Origin: Lachnoanaerobaculum sp. OBRC5-5
Lineage (GTDB): Bacteria > Bacillota > Clostridia > Lachnospirales > Lachnospiraceae
Length of the DNA: 64,000 nt
Reading direction: 5' to 3'
NCBI RefSeq assembly: GCF_000296385.1
Contig: NZ_JH815185.1
Coordinates: forward strand, 2,448,365 to 2,512,364
Shown here: piece after piece, positions 1-8,256 of the stretch
How positions within the stretch are numbered: position 1 is the stretch's first letter
Layout of the letters: each line of letters opens with the position of its first letter
The notes under the pieces: model-generated
What the model was told of the DNA's origin: nothing
The model's database searches: none
What the model saw: only the letters and a program-made list of their open reading frames with translations
Made by a program: the position numbers and the translations under genes

Positions 1-2
1 AA

Positions 3-464
3 AAGTTAAAAAGACGTGGACTTCCGCTTACACTTGATTCAATAGTCAATAATCTGGATGATGTGGCAGGTATAAGAGTTATCTGTTCATTTCTTGATGA
101 TATTTATGAAGTGGCCGATATGCTTACAAGACAGGACGATGTAAATCTGATTGCCGTAAAGGATTATATAAAAAAGCCTAAGGAAAACGGATATCGCTCT
201 TACCATCTTATTATCGAGATACCGGTATTTTTCTCGGAGAAAAAGCAGCCTATGAGGGTTGAGGTACAGATAAGGACTATTGCCATGGATTTTTGGGCGA
301 GCCTTGATCATCAGCTGAAATATAAAAAAGATTTTATTGATTCCGATGATGTTGAAAGACAGCTTAAGGAATGTGCAGATGTGATAGCAAATACAGACCA
401 ACAAATGCTTAATATAAGACAAAGCATAGAGTCAAGAGGTATAGAAGTAAGAAAACCGAGATAA
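3..464 (+). CDS. Small alarmone synthetase, GTP pyrophosphokinase family (5' partial)
   Basis: This is the C-terminal part of a RelA/SpoT-type (p)ppGpp synthetase domain protein of the YjbM/YwaC kind. The frame is open to the left window edge, so the N-terminus is missing; a GTG at 63 is internal. Visible family motifs are LDDVAGIRVICSF near the start, KENGYRSYHLIIEI in the middle and EVQIRTIAMDFWASLDHQL, which carry the conserved Arg, Tyr and EVQIRT residues of the synthetase fold. The family transfers pyrophosphate from ATP to GDP or GTP. No hydrolase, TGS or ACT domain follows, as expected for a small alarmone synthetase. A bidirectional terminator lies directly downstream. Confidence 0.85.
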   Translation, partial: KLKRRGLPLTLDSIVNNLDDVAGIRVICSFLDDIYEVADMLTRQDDVNLIAVKDYIKKPKENGYRSYHLIIEIPVFFSEKKQPMRVEVQIRTIAMDFWASLDHQLKYKKDFIDSDDVERQLKECADVIANTDQQMLNIRQSIESRGIEVRKPR

Positions 465-471
465 AAAGCGG

Positions 472-508
472 GGCTGTAACTTATGAAAAATTAAGTTACA
501 GCCTTTTT
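472..508. terminator. Bidirectional rho-independent terminator
   Basis: A perfect 12-bp stem (472-483 with 492-503) is followed by five T on the plus strand and preceded by A5 at 465-469, so it can end transcription from both the alarmone synthetase and the convergent MATE gene. Confidence 0.85.
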
Positions 509-509
509 G

Positions 510-1880
510 TTAATCAATAGTATATATATTGGATTTTAACCAAAGCTTCATCTTGCTGAAGCTGAACATGTATATCAAAAACAGTGTGCTGGTGATAATC
601 CATGAAATCGGATAAGCCCAGAGTATTGTATAGAAATTCGGGAATTTCGGTACCATTACAATTATCCAGACTATTCGAAGTATACATACACCGCCGGCGG
701 TCATTATCATAGGTATCCAGCTGTCACCTATTCCTCTGAGAGACCCTGAGAAGATCTCAATAATAATGTATGCCGGGAAGGCGACAACCATAAAATTCAG
801 CATATCCGTACCTATCTTTAACACATTCTCGTCCTTGGTAAACAGGGTATAAATACTTCTTCCAAAGAGCTTTAACATTATCATTACTATTCCGGTAACT
901 ACGACAGCTAAAATCATTCCGTATATTATTCCTTTTTTTACTCTTTCTTTATTACCGTAGCCGAAGTTTTGTCCGGTGAAGGTGGTAACGGAGATTCCGA
1001 GAGACTGTATAGTCATCCAAAAGAGAGTGTCTATTTTACCGTAGGCGGTAAAAGCGGCAATTGTATCGGTACCGAGAATGTTTATAGAGGCCTGAATAAG
1101 TATATTTGCAATGGTGTACATGGCAGATTGCATTCCTGCGGCAGTACCTATACTTATCATTTTACTGAGCTCCGAAAAATTTATTTGTAAACTCTTTAAT
1201 CTCAATTTTAATGCATCATTTCTTTTATAGAGCACTATGATGACCAATACGGCACTGATTATTTGTGATGTAACGGTTGCAATTGCTGCACCTGTTACGC
1301 CCATATTCATATAGCGTATCAATATGATATCTAAAACTATATTCACGAAACAGCTTATAACAAGGAATATAAGCGGAGTTTTGGAATCACCTACAGCACG
1401 AAGAAGTCCGGCTCCCATATTGTAGATAAGATTAGGTGCAAGTCCCAGAAAGTATATTTGAAGATAGGGTAATGCCATAGACATCATGTCATCCGGAATA
1501 TTCATATTTGCAAGCATTGTCTTTGAAAATATTATACCTAATATACTGACTATGATTCCCACTATAAGTGAAAACGCAATTGAAGTATGAACGCATATAC
1601 TTACAAGCCTATCATTTTTTGCACCATAGTGTTGTGAGACGATTACACTGAAACCGGAGGATAATCCTACAAAAACGCCTATAAAAAGATTGATTATTGT
1701 ACTTGTGGTTCCGCCTACGGCCGCAAGTCCGAGCTTTCCGACATTTTGACCTACTATAACCGCGTCTGCAGTGTTATACAGCTGTTGGAAGAAAGTTCCA
1801 AGGAGTATGGGGAAGAAGAATAATAAAAGCCCGAAGGTAATATTCCCCTTGGTCATATCCTGCTTCTTGGTTTGTTGCAT
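510..1880 (-). CDS. MATE family efflux transporter
   Basis: This 456-residue membrane protein has the twelve hydrophobic segments and length typical of MATE multidrug/Na+ or H+ antiporters. The N-terminal motif PILLGTFFQQLYNTADAVIV is the hallmark of the DinF/NorM-like bacterial subgroup, and the same fold repeats in the second half (SLGISVTTFTGQNFGYGN). It likely exports cationic organic compounds across the cytoplasmic membrane; the substrate cannot be read from sequence. It starts 14 nt after the stop of the upstream fumarase gene on the same strand, with an AGGA site, so the two are probably co-transcribed. Confidence 0.9.
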   Translation of the reverse strand: MQQTKKQDMTKGNITFGLLLFFFPILLGTFFQQLYNTADAVIVGQNVGKLGLAAVGGTTSTIINLFIGVFVGLSSGFSVIVSQHYGAKNDRLVSICVHTSIAFSLIVGIIVSILGIIFSKTMLANMNIPDDMMSMALPYLQIYFLGLAPNLIYNMGAGLLRAVGDSKTPLIFLVISCFVNIVLDIILIRYMNMGVTGAAIATVTSQIISAVLVIIVLYKRNDALKLRLKSLQINFSELSKMISIGTAAGMQSAMYTIANILIQASINILGTDTIAAFTAYGKIDTLFWMTIQSLGISVTTFTGQNFGYGNKERVKKGIIYGMILAVVVTGIVMIMLKLFGRSIYTLFTKDENVLKIGTDMLNFMVVAFPAYIIIEIFSGSLRGIGDSWIPMIMTAGGVCILRIVWIIVMVPKFPNFYTILWAYPISWIITSTLFLIYMFSFSKMKLWLKSNIYTID

Positions 1881-1894
1881 AAATATCCTTTCTT

Positions 1895-3259
1895 TTATAT
1901 CATTTCTTCAGGTTTAAATACCTCATCAAATTTTTCCTCTGTCATAAGATTCATGACAAGAGTCGCCTCTTTCAGAGAAATATTTTTCTCATGTGCAAGC
2001 TTGGCAACTTTTGCAGCGTTCTCATATCCGATATATGGACTGATTGCGGTTACAAGCATCAGTGAATTATGCAGATTTTCATGCATTTTTTGTTTGTTTG
2101 CCTTGATACCGCACACACAGTGAACTCTGAATGAGTCCATTCCTTCAGATAAAATTCTGACAGACTGAAGGAAGTTATGGATAAGCACAGGCATAAATAC
2201 ATTCAGCTCAAAATTTCCCTGGCTTGATGCCATATTTACAGCCGTATTATTTGACATTACCTGTACACATACCATGGTCATCGACTCGCACTGTGTAGGA
2301 TTTACTTTTCCCGGCATTATTGAGCTTCCGGGTTCGTTTTCAGGGATAAATATCTCACCCAAACCGCATCTTGGTCCGCTTGAAAGCCATCTTATATCAT
2401 TTGCTGTTTTCATCAAATCGCCTGAAAGAGATGAAAGTGCTCCATGTACAAAGGCAAGTTCGGATTTTGAAGTTAAAGCATGGAATTTATTGCTGTCTGT
2501 GACAAAATCTTTACCGGTAAGTTTTGATATATTCTTTGCAACCAGAGTATCAAATCCCTTAGGAGCATTGAGGCCTGTACCTACCGCAGTGGCACCGAGA
2601 GCAAGCTTTTTTATAAAGGGAAGCGCACTTTCTATTTGCTTATAATCATTTTCAAGGGAAGCCCTCCATCCGCTTATTTCCTGTGAAAAGGCGATAGGAG
2701 TGGCATCCTGTAAATGTGTTCTTCCGGATTTTACAATTCCTTCATTTTCTTCTTCAAGCTTTTTAAATGCAAGTATCAGCTTATCTAAAGAAGGGAGGAG
2801 CTTATCCTGTACTTCCAAAACTGCAGCTATATGCATTGCGGCGGGGAAGGTGTCGTTTGAGCTTTGTGACATATTTACATCATCATTCGGATGCAAAAGC
2901 TTTTTACCCAAAATCTCATTGCCTCTATTGGTAATTACCTCATTTACATTCATATTGCTCTGAGTACCGCTGCCGGTCTGCCATACGGAGAGCGGAAAGT
3001 GCTCGTCAAGTTTACCTTCAAGTATTTCATTGCAAACCTTACTTATAATGTTTGACTTTTCCTCAGTCAATTTTCCAAGTTCAAGATTTGTAGCGGCACA
3101 GGCTGATTTCAGATATGCAAATGCTCTTATCACCTCCATCGGAATTTTTTCGGTACCAATTTTAAAGTTTGAAAGACTTCTTGCTGTTTGAGCGCCGTAA
3201 TATTTGTCCACAGGTACTTCAATACTGCCCATAGAGTCATGCTCTATACGATATTCCAT
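1895..3259 (-). CDS. fumC: Fumarate hydratase class II
   Basis: This 454-residue protein has full family length and interconverts fumarate and L-malate. It carries the class II aspartase/fumarase signatures: SGTQSNMNVNEV (about residue 97), HPNDDVNMSQSSND (about 123), the TH.QDATP block (about 182) and the superfamily signature GSSIMPGKVNP (about 315) that holds the catalytic serine loop. SGT rather than aspartase-type spacing and HPNDDVN favour fumarase over aspartase, but no biochemical proof is possible here. RBS GGAGA sits 6 nt before the ATG. It is the first gene of a probable two-gene unit with the MATE exporter and is divergent from lepB. Confidence 0.9.
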   Translation of the reverse strand: MEYRIEHDSMGSIEVPVDKYYGAQTARSLSNFKIGTEKIPMEVIRAFAYLKSACAATNLELGKLTEEKSNIISKVCNEILEGKLDEHFPLSVWQTGSGTQSNMNVNEVITNRGNEILGKKLLHPNDDVNMSQSSNDTFPAAMHIAAVLEVQDKLLPSLDKLILAFKKLEEENEGIVKSGRTHLQDATPIAFSQEISGWRASLENDYKQIESALPFIKKLALGATAVGTGLNAPKGFDTLVAKNISKLTGKDFVTDSNKFHALTSKSELAFVHGALSSLSGDLMKTANDIRWLSSGPRCGLGEIFIPENEPGSSIMPGKVNPTQCESMTMVCVQVMSNNTAVNMASSQGNFELNVFMPVLIHNFLQSVRILSEGMDSFRVHCVCGIKANKQKMHENLHNSLMLVTAISPYIGYENAAKVAKLAHEKNISLKEATLVMNLMTEEKFDEVFKPEEMI

Positions 3260-3281
3260 AGTTTTCTCCTAACATCATTTA

Positions 3282-3290
3282 TGCTATAAT
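3282..3290 (+). promoter_or_regulatory. Extended -10 promoter for lepB
   Basis: TGCTATAAT at 3282-3290 is an exact extended -10 element, about 40 nt before the lepB start. No good -35 hexamer is visible 17 nt upstream, which extended -10 promoters tolerate. Confidence 0.6.
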
Positions 3291-3329
3291 CAGTTTAACA
3301 AAAAACAAAATAAAAAAACAGGTCAATAA

Positions 3330-3860
3330 ATGAAAATAAAAAAACAAGAGTCAAGATTTTTAATAATACTGGACATATTGATGCAATTGGCAGTGATACT
3401 TTCACTTGCATGGTTTGTGGTGTATATATTCGGAGCGAAAACCTTTATGGTCGGTCAGTCCATGTCACCGCAGATAGAGCAGGGAGAGGCTGTACTTATA
3501 AATAAAGCCGCATATACTTTTTTAAAACCTAAAAGATATGATTTGATAGCATTTCAAAATACAGACGGAAGAATATGTATCAGAAGAGTAATAGGGCTTC
3601 CGGGTGAAAGTGTTAATATAAGAGAAGGTTTGGTTTATATAGACGGTGAAGCATTGGATAAGTTTTTTGAGGCTTCATCGGGCGGTTTGGCGGCAGATGA
3701 AATTAAGTTGGCAAGCAATGAATATTTTGTATTGGGTGATAACAGAGTCGGAAGTGAAGATTCCAGAATCTCTACAATAGGAAATGTGACGGAAGATATG
3801 ATTATAGGTAATGCATGGATCAGAGTATTGCCTGTAAAAAGGATAGGTTTTATAAAATAG
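3330..3860 (+). CDS. lepB: Signal peptidase I (catalytic Lys position is Arg)
   Basis: This 176-residue protein has the Gram-positive SipS/LepB layout: one N-terminal membrane segment (about residues 11-35) and an extracytoplasmic protease domain. Box B is GQSMSPQIEQGE with the nucleophile serine at 44; box C PKRYDLIAF; box E VLGDNRVGSEDSR. Box D normally reads KRxxGLPGD with the general-base lysine first; here it is RRVIGLPGE, so the lysine position is Arg85. Its role would be removal of signal peptides from exported proteins. It leads a plus-strand run with rbgA 21 nt downstream. The fold assignment is firm; activity with Arg at the base position is uncertain. Confidence 0.85.
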   Translation: MKIKKQESRFLIILDILMQLAVILSLAWFVVYIFGAKTFMVGQSMSPQIEQGEAVLINKAAYTFLKPKRYDLIAFQNTDGRICIRRVIGLPGESVNIREGLVYIDGEALDKFFEASSGGLAADEIKLASNEYFVLGDNRVGSEDSRISTIGNVTEDMIIGNAWIRVLPVKRIGFIK

Positions 3861-3881
3861 AGCCTGATGAAAGGATAGTTT

Positions 3882-4721
3882 ATGAAGATACAATGGTACC
3901 CGGGTCATATGACCAAGGCAAAAAGAGCCATGTCAGATGCCATAAAGCTTGTGGATATTATTATAGAGATGACGGATGCCAGAGCACCTGAGGCTACAAG
4001 AAATCCGGAAATCATGGAACTGGGCTCCAATAAGTCCAGAATTATTATATTAAATAAGGCTGATCTCTCCGATGAGAGTGCAAACAACAGATGGGCAAGC
4101 CATTATAAGGAGCAGGGTTATGAGTGCATGTTTATGGACTCCAGAAAGAAAAACGGAGTGAATGCACTGATAAAGGCTATAGAGAATGTTTCAAAGGAAA
4201 AGAGAGAAAGAGACGCCAAAAGAGGAATTAAAAACAGACCTGTAAGAGCAATGGTGGCAGGTATTCCGAATGTCGGAAAGTCCACACTTATAAACTCGGT
4301 TTCAGGAAGAGCAATGGCAAAGACCGGAAATAAACCGGGAGTTACCAAGGGGAATCAGTGGATAAAACTTAAAGGTCAGATAGAACTTTTAGATACTCCG
4401 GGAATACTTTGGCCAAAGTTTGAAGACGAAAACATCGGTGAGATGATTGCATTTATCGGCTCTATAAACGATATGATTATAGATATCAGAGAGCTGGGGC
4501 TTGAACTTATTAAATGGTTTATTAAAAACAGGCCTGAGATACTTACAGAAAGATTTGAGATGGAAGACGGTGATGATGAAAATGCCGTTTTAATAAAAAT
4601 AGCAAACTTAAGAGGTTGTACAAAGAAGGGCAATGAGCTTGACTATGATAAGGCCGCAAGTATCTTTGTAAATGAGTTCAGGTCGGGGAAACTTGGAAGA
4701 GTTACATTACAAATGCCGTAG
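3882..4721 (+). CDS. rbgA: Ribosome biogenesis GTPase RbgA (YlqF)
   Basis: This 279-residue circularly permuted GTPase shows motif order G4-G1-G3: NKAD at residues 58-61, GIPNVGKST (P-loop) at 127-135 and DTPG at 171-174. The N-terminus MKIQWYPGHMTKA is the family hallmark. RbgA/YlqF acts in late assembly of the 50S ribosomal subunit in Firmicutes. A C-terminal ANTAR-like extension (about 200-279) is present, so length is normal. It sits 10 nt upstream of rnhB, the same order found in many Firmicutes. Confidence 0.93.
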   Translation: MKIQWYPGHMTKAKRAMSDAIKLVDIIIEMTDARAPEATRNPEIMELGSNKSRIIILNKADLSDESANNRWASHYKEQGYECMFMDSRKKNGVNALIKAIENVSKEKRERDAKRGIKNRPVRAMVAGIPNVGKSTLINSVSGRAMAKTGNKPGVTKGNQWIKLKGQIELLDTPGILWPKFEDENIGEMIAFIGSINDMIIDIRELGLELIKWFIKNRPEILTERFEMEDGDDENAVLIKIANLRGCTKKGNELDYDKAASIFVNEFRSGKLGRVTLQMP

Positions 4722-4730
4722 GAAAACAGG

Positions 4731-5375
4731 ATGAGGAAAATAAGTGAAGAAAAACTTGCCCTTGAGAGAGTAAGACTTGAGGGCATGAGAGAATTTGAAA
4801 ATAAATACAGCGATTTGGCATATGTTGCCGGTATAGACGAGGCAGGCAGAGGGCCGCTTGCAGGTCCTGTGGTGGCGGCTGCGGTAATTTTGCCGAAGGA
4901 CATCTTCCTTCCTTTTTTAAATGACTCCAAAAAGGTGACGGAAAAAAGAAGAGATGTTTTATTTGATGAAATAAAGCAAAACGCCATAGCGTACGGTATA
5001 GGTATTGCTTCAAATACTTTGATAGATGAGATAAATATATTACAGGCTACTTATGAGGCAATGAGAGAGGCCGTAAATGCACTGGAAAAAACACCTGATG
5101 TTTTACTGGTGGATGCTGTACATATACCTGATATAAATATAAAGCAGGTGGGTATAGTAAAAGGAGATGCCAAGAGTGTAAATATAGCTGCAGCAAGTAT
5201 ACTTGCAAAGGTCACCAGAGACAGGCTTATGGCAGAGTATGATAAAATCTACCCTGAGTACGGCTTTGCATCAAATAAGGGCTACGGTACGGCGACACAT
5301 ATAGCGGCTTTAAAGGAAATAGGGCCATGTGCCATACACAGAAAATCATTTATAGGAAATTTTGCAAGTGAATAA
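4731..5375 (+). CDS. rnhB: Ribonuclease HII
   Basis: This 214-residue enzyme cleaves the RNA strand of RNA-DNA hybrids and ribonucleotides embedded in DNA. The catalytic motif [16 protein letters not shown] carries Asp36 and Glu37; the later acidic residue lies in LLVDAVHIP, and [20 protein letters not shown] and GYGT..H are further RNase HII blocks. It follows rbgA by 10 nt and overlaps the downstream YraN gene by a few bases, indicating translational coupling. Confidence 0.93.
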   Translation: MRKISEEKLALERVRLEGMREFENKYSDLAYVAGIDEAGRGPLAGPVVAAAVILPKDIFLPFLNDSKKVTEKRRDVLFDEIKQNAIAYGIGIASNTLIDEINILQATYEAMREAVNALEKTPDVLLVDAVHIPDINIKQVGIVKGDAKSVNIAAASILAKVTRDRLMAEYDKIYPEYGFASNKGYGTATHIAALKEIGPCAIHRKSFIGNFASE

Positions 5376-5709
5376 AAGAGAAGTCGGAAACAAGGGGGAG
5401 GCAATTGCTGCCTCTTTTCTTGAAAATAACGGAATTATAATACTTGAAAGAAACTACCGAAACAGATTCGGTGAGATAGATATTATCGCCATAGAAGGCA
5501 ATGTATTATTATTTATAGAAGTAAAATACAGGAAAGATGAAAGCTTCGGATATCCGCTTGAGTCTGTAGGATATTTTAAGCAACAGAAAATACGAAAACT
5601 GGCAAGGTATTATCTTAATGAAAAGCATTATTTCATGCACAGTATAAGATTTGACTGTATAGGAATAATGGGTGAGAAGATAGACTGGATAAAAGGAGCA
5701 TTTTATTGA
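5368..5709 (+). CDS. YraN/UPF0102 family nuclease-like protein
   Basis: This protein of about 113 residues belongs to the UPF0102 (YraN) family, a Holliday-junction-resolvase-like fold of unproven function. Family blocks are [33 protein letters not shown] (GEIDIIA with the conserved acidic residues) and LLFIEVKYR (ExK). A TTG at 5362 would lie only 4 nt after the AGGA at 5354-5357, whereas the GTG at 5368 has normal spacing, so I place the start there. It overlaps rnhB by 8 nt and the next gene by 4 nt. Confidence 0.85.
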   Translation: MNKREVGNKGEAIAASFLENNGIIILERNYRNRFGEIDIIAIEGNVLLFIEVKYRKDESFGYPLESVGYFKQQKIRKLARYYLNEKHYFMHSIRFDCIGIMGEKIDWIKGAFY

Positions 5710-6563
5710 GTATAAAGATATTAAAAAAGAATGATAAAAACATTTTGAAACTGAAAAAGGCGGAAAACGGAGTGGAATATTTTTCGTTTGAAGTATTGGA
5801 AAAATATGAGGAGCTTGTTCAGGGATTTTCCACAAGGATAGGAGGGGTAAGCGAAGGCCCTTATGCCTCTATGAATTTAAGTTTCAGCAGAGAGCCTGAT
5901 AATAAAGAGGGTGTGCTTGAGAATTATAAAAGAATGGCAAAAGCGCTGGGAGTAAAGGAAGACAGTTTTGTGCTCTCATATCAGGAGCATTCCATCAATG
6001 TAAGAGTAGTGAATAAAAGCGATATGGGTAAGGGAGTATCGGTTGAAAGAGACTACAGAAATATTGACGGACTGATAACTGATGAGAGAGGCATTACCTT
6101 GGGGGCTTTTTTTGCAGACTGTATTCCGCTTTATTTTTATGACAGAAAAAAACAGGTAATAGGACTTGCACATTCGGGGTGGAGAGGCACCTGCAAAAGA
6201 ATGGGCGCGGTAATGATAGATGAGATGGCAAAAAACTTCGGTACGGATGCAAAGGATGTAATTGCCTGTATAGGCCCCGGGATTTGTCAAGACTGCTACC
6301 AGGTAAGTGAAGATGTGTATGAAGAGTTTTCAAAAAATTTTAAAAGTGAAGATATCGAGAGTATTTTCAGAGAAGACGGAGAGGATCATTTCAGACTTTC
6401 ACTTTGGAAAGCGAATGAAACAGTCTTAAAAGAGGCGGGAGTTTTGCCTGAGAATATATTTACATCAAATATTTGTACCGCTTGCAATCCGGATTTACTT
6501 TATTCCCATAGAATAATGGGAGATATCAGAGGAAATATGGCCGCATTTTTGGCATTAAAATAA
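5706..6563 (+). CDS. pgeF: Peptidoglycan editing factor PgeF / polyphenol oxidase family
   Basis: This 285-residue protein is of the YfiH/YlmD (Cu-oxidase_4, LACC1-like) family. Members have been shown to have purine nucleoside phosphorylase-type activity, and YfiH removes misincorporated L-Ser from peptidoglycan precursors. Family motifs are GGVSEGPYASMNLSF, ADCIPLYFYD, AHSGWRGTCKRM and GPGICQDCYQVSEDV; the His of AHSGW, the Cys of ADCIP and the upstream His of YQEHS form the expected metal site. Start is TTG at 5706 with AAAGGAG upstream, overlapping the YraN stop. Confidence 0.88.
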   Translation: MSIKILKKNDKNILKLKKAENGVEYFSFEVLEKYEELVQGFSTRIGGVSEGPYASMNLSFSREPDNKEGVLENYKRMAKALGVKEDSFVLSYQEHSINVRVVNKSDMGKGVSVERDYRNIDGLITDERGITLGAFFADCIPLYFYDRKKQVIGLAHSGWRGTCKRMGAVMIDEMAKNFGTDAKDVIACIGPGICQDCYQVSEDVYEEFSKNFKSEDIESIFREDGEDHFRLSLWKANETVLKEAGVLPENIFTSNICTACNPDLLYSHRIMGDIRGNMAAFLALK

Positions 6564-6644
6564 TTTATTGTCTAACTGTAACCTTGGACTTGCTAAAAGT
6601 TGATAAAGTAATTATACTGTTAATATTTGAATAAAGGAGGCTAT

Positions 6645-6959
6645 ATGGAAGATTTTTTCAAGAAGTTAAGCATATATGGAAGTATTGCTAAAGAAGAAGG
6701 ACAGAAAATAGCACAGAATGCTTTAAATAAGGGCAGAGAAATTGCCGATATTACAAAGCTCAAAAGAGACATAAAAATAGAAGAGGATATTATAAAGTCC
6801 TACAAAATGGTTATAGGAGAGTATGTAGCGGCCAACGATCTTTTAAAAGATGATGAGCTGGTATTTGATCAGAGATCAAAGATACTTGAATGCCAAAAGA
6901 AATTAGATGAGTTGAATGCAAAGCTTGAAGAAATGAGCAAAAATAACAAACAGGTATAA
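6645..6959 (+). CDS. Small coiled-coil protein of unknown function
   Basis: I do not recognise a named family with confidence. The protein is 104 residues, highly charged, without membrane segments, and the C-terminal half (about 35-100) has heptad-like hydrophobic spacing ending in ELNAKLEEM. The start at ATG 6645 is set by the AAAGGAGG at 6633-6640; an upstream in-frame TTG has no ribosome site. It sits 10 nt upstream of the aminotransferase gene, so it is probably the first gene of that operon. Similar short proteins in other Clostridia carry a C-terminal zinc ribbon, which is absent here. Confidence 0.65.
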   Translation: MEDFFKKLSIYGSIAKEEGQKIAQNALNKGREIADITKLKRDIKIEEDIIKSYKMVIGEYVAANDLLKDDELVFDQRSKILECQKKLDELNAKLEEMSKNNKQV

Positions 6960-6969
6960 GGAGAAGATA

Positions 6970-8256
6970 ATGAAACCATACGCAGAATTGACAAAAGAGG
7001 AACTTTTGGAGCTTAAGAAAAGCTTGAAGGCTGAATATAAGGCTATGCAGGCCAAAGACTTGAAACTTGATATGAGCAGAGGAAAGCCTTCACAGGAGCA
7101 GCTTGATATCTCTATGGGACTTATGGATGTACTTTCATCAGATAAAGATCTTATGAGTGAGAACGGTTCAGACTGCAGAAACTACGGCGTACTTGACGGT
7201 ATTCCTGAGGCAAAGGAGCTTATGGGTGATATGATGGAGGTTCCGGCAGATAACCTTATTATCTACGGAAACTCAAGTCTTAATGTAATGTATGACTGTA
7301 TCTCAAGATCATATACACATGGAGTAATGGGTTCAACACCATGGTGTAAGCTTGACAAAGTAAAGTTCCTTTGTATAGTACCGGGATATGACAGACATTT
7401 TGCAATAACGGAGTATTTCGGATTTGAGAATGTATGTGTACCGATGCTTGAGAGCGGTCCCGATATGGATATGATAGAAGAACTTGTGCAAAAGGATGAC
7501 TCAATAAAGGGAATCTGGTGTGTACCGAAGTATTCAAATCCTACAGGAAACTCATACTCTGACGAAGTTGTAAGAAGATTTGCAAGATTAAAGCCTGCCG
7601 CCAAGGATTTCAGAATTTATTGGGATAATGCATATACAATTCATCATCTCTATGACCTTGACCAGGATCACCTTATAGAGATTTTGGCTGAGTGTAAGAG
7701 AGCGGGAAATCCTGATCTTGTATATAAGTTTGCTTCCACATCAAAGGTTACATTCCCGGGATCAGGTATTGCGGCACTTGCAACATCACATAACAATCTT
7801 GAGGATATAAAGAAACAGTTGAAGATGCAGACAATCGGACATGATAAGGTAAATCAACTTAGACATGTAAGATATTTCAAAGATATTCACGGTATGGTAG
7901 AGCATATGAAAAAGCATGCCGACTCACTCAGACCTAAGTTTGAGATGGTAATAGATACTCTTGAAAAAGAACTTGGCGGTCTTGGTATAGCAAGCTGGAC
8001 AAAGCCGAAGGGCGGATACTTTATCTCTTTTGATACAATGGACGGATGTGCTAAGGAAGTTGTATCAAAATGTAAAAAGGCCGGTGTTGTAATGACAGGT
8101 GCAGGAGCTACATTCCCGGGCGGAAAAGATCCGGATGATAAGAATATTCGTATCGCTCCTTCATTCCCGCCTGTAGCGGATTTGGAGATAGCGGCAAACC
8201 TTCTGTGTCTATGTACAAAGATGGCGGCAGTTGATAAACTCTTAGGAGAATTATAA
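6970..8256 (+). CDS. PLP-dependent aminotransferase, aspartate aminotransferase class Ic type
   Basis: This 428-residue protein matches the Asp_aminotransf (PF12897) group, fold type I aspartate aminotransferases typified by corynebacterial AspT. Visible features are DMSRGKPS..Q near residue 35 (substrate/PLP-proximal loop), YGNSSLNVMYD (about 97), PKYSNPTGNSYSD (about 180) and the Schiff-base lysine in FASTSKVTFPGSGIAAL (about 260). It likely interconverts aspartate and oxaloacetate with 2-oxoglutarate/glutamate; the exact substrate is inferred. The stop overlaps the ATG of the next gene by one base. Confidence 0.85.
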   Translation: MKPYAELTKEELLELKKSLKAEYKAMQAKDLKLDMSRGKPSQEQLDISMGLMDVLSSDKDLMSENGSDCRNYGVLDGIPEAKELMGDMMEVPADNLIIYGNSSLNVMYDCISRSYTHGVMGSTPWCKLDKVKFLCIVPGYDRHFAITEYFGFENVCVPMLESGPDMDMIEELVQKDDSIKGIWCVPKYSNPTGNSYSDEVVRRFARLKPAAKDFRIYWDNAYTIHHLYDLDQDHLIEILAECKRAGNPDLVYKFASTSKVTFPGSGIAALATSHNNLEDIKKQLKMQTIGHDKVNQLRHVRYFKDIHGMVEHMKKHADSLRPKFEMVIDTLEKELGGLGIASWTKPKGGYFISFDTMDGCAKEVVSKCKKAGVVMTGAGATFPGGKDPDDKNIRIAPSFPPVADLEIAANLLCLCTKMAAVDKLLGEL

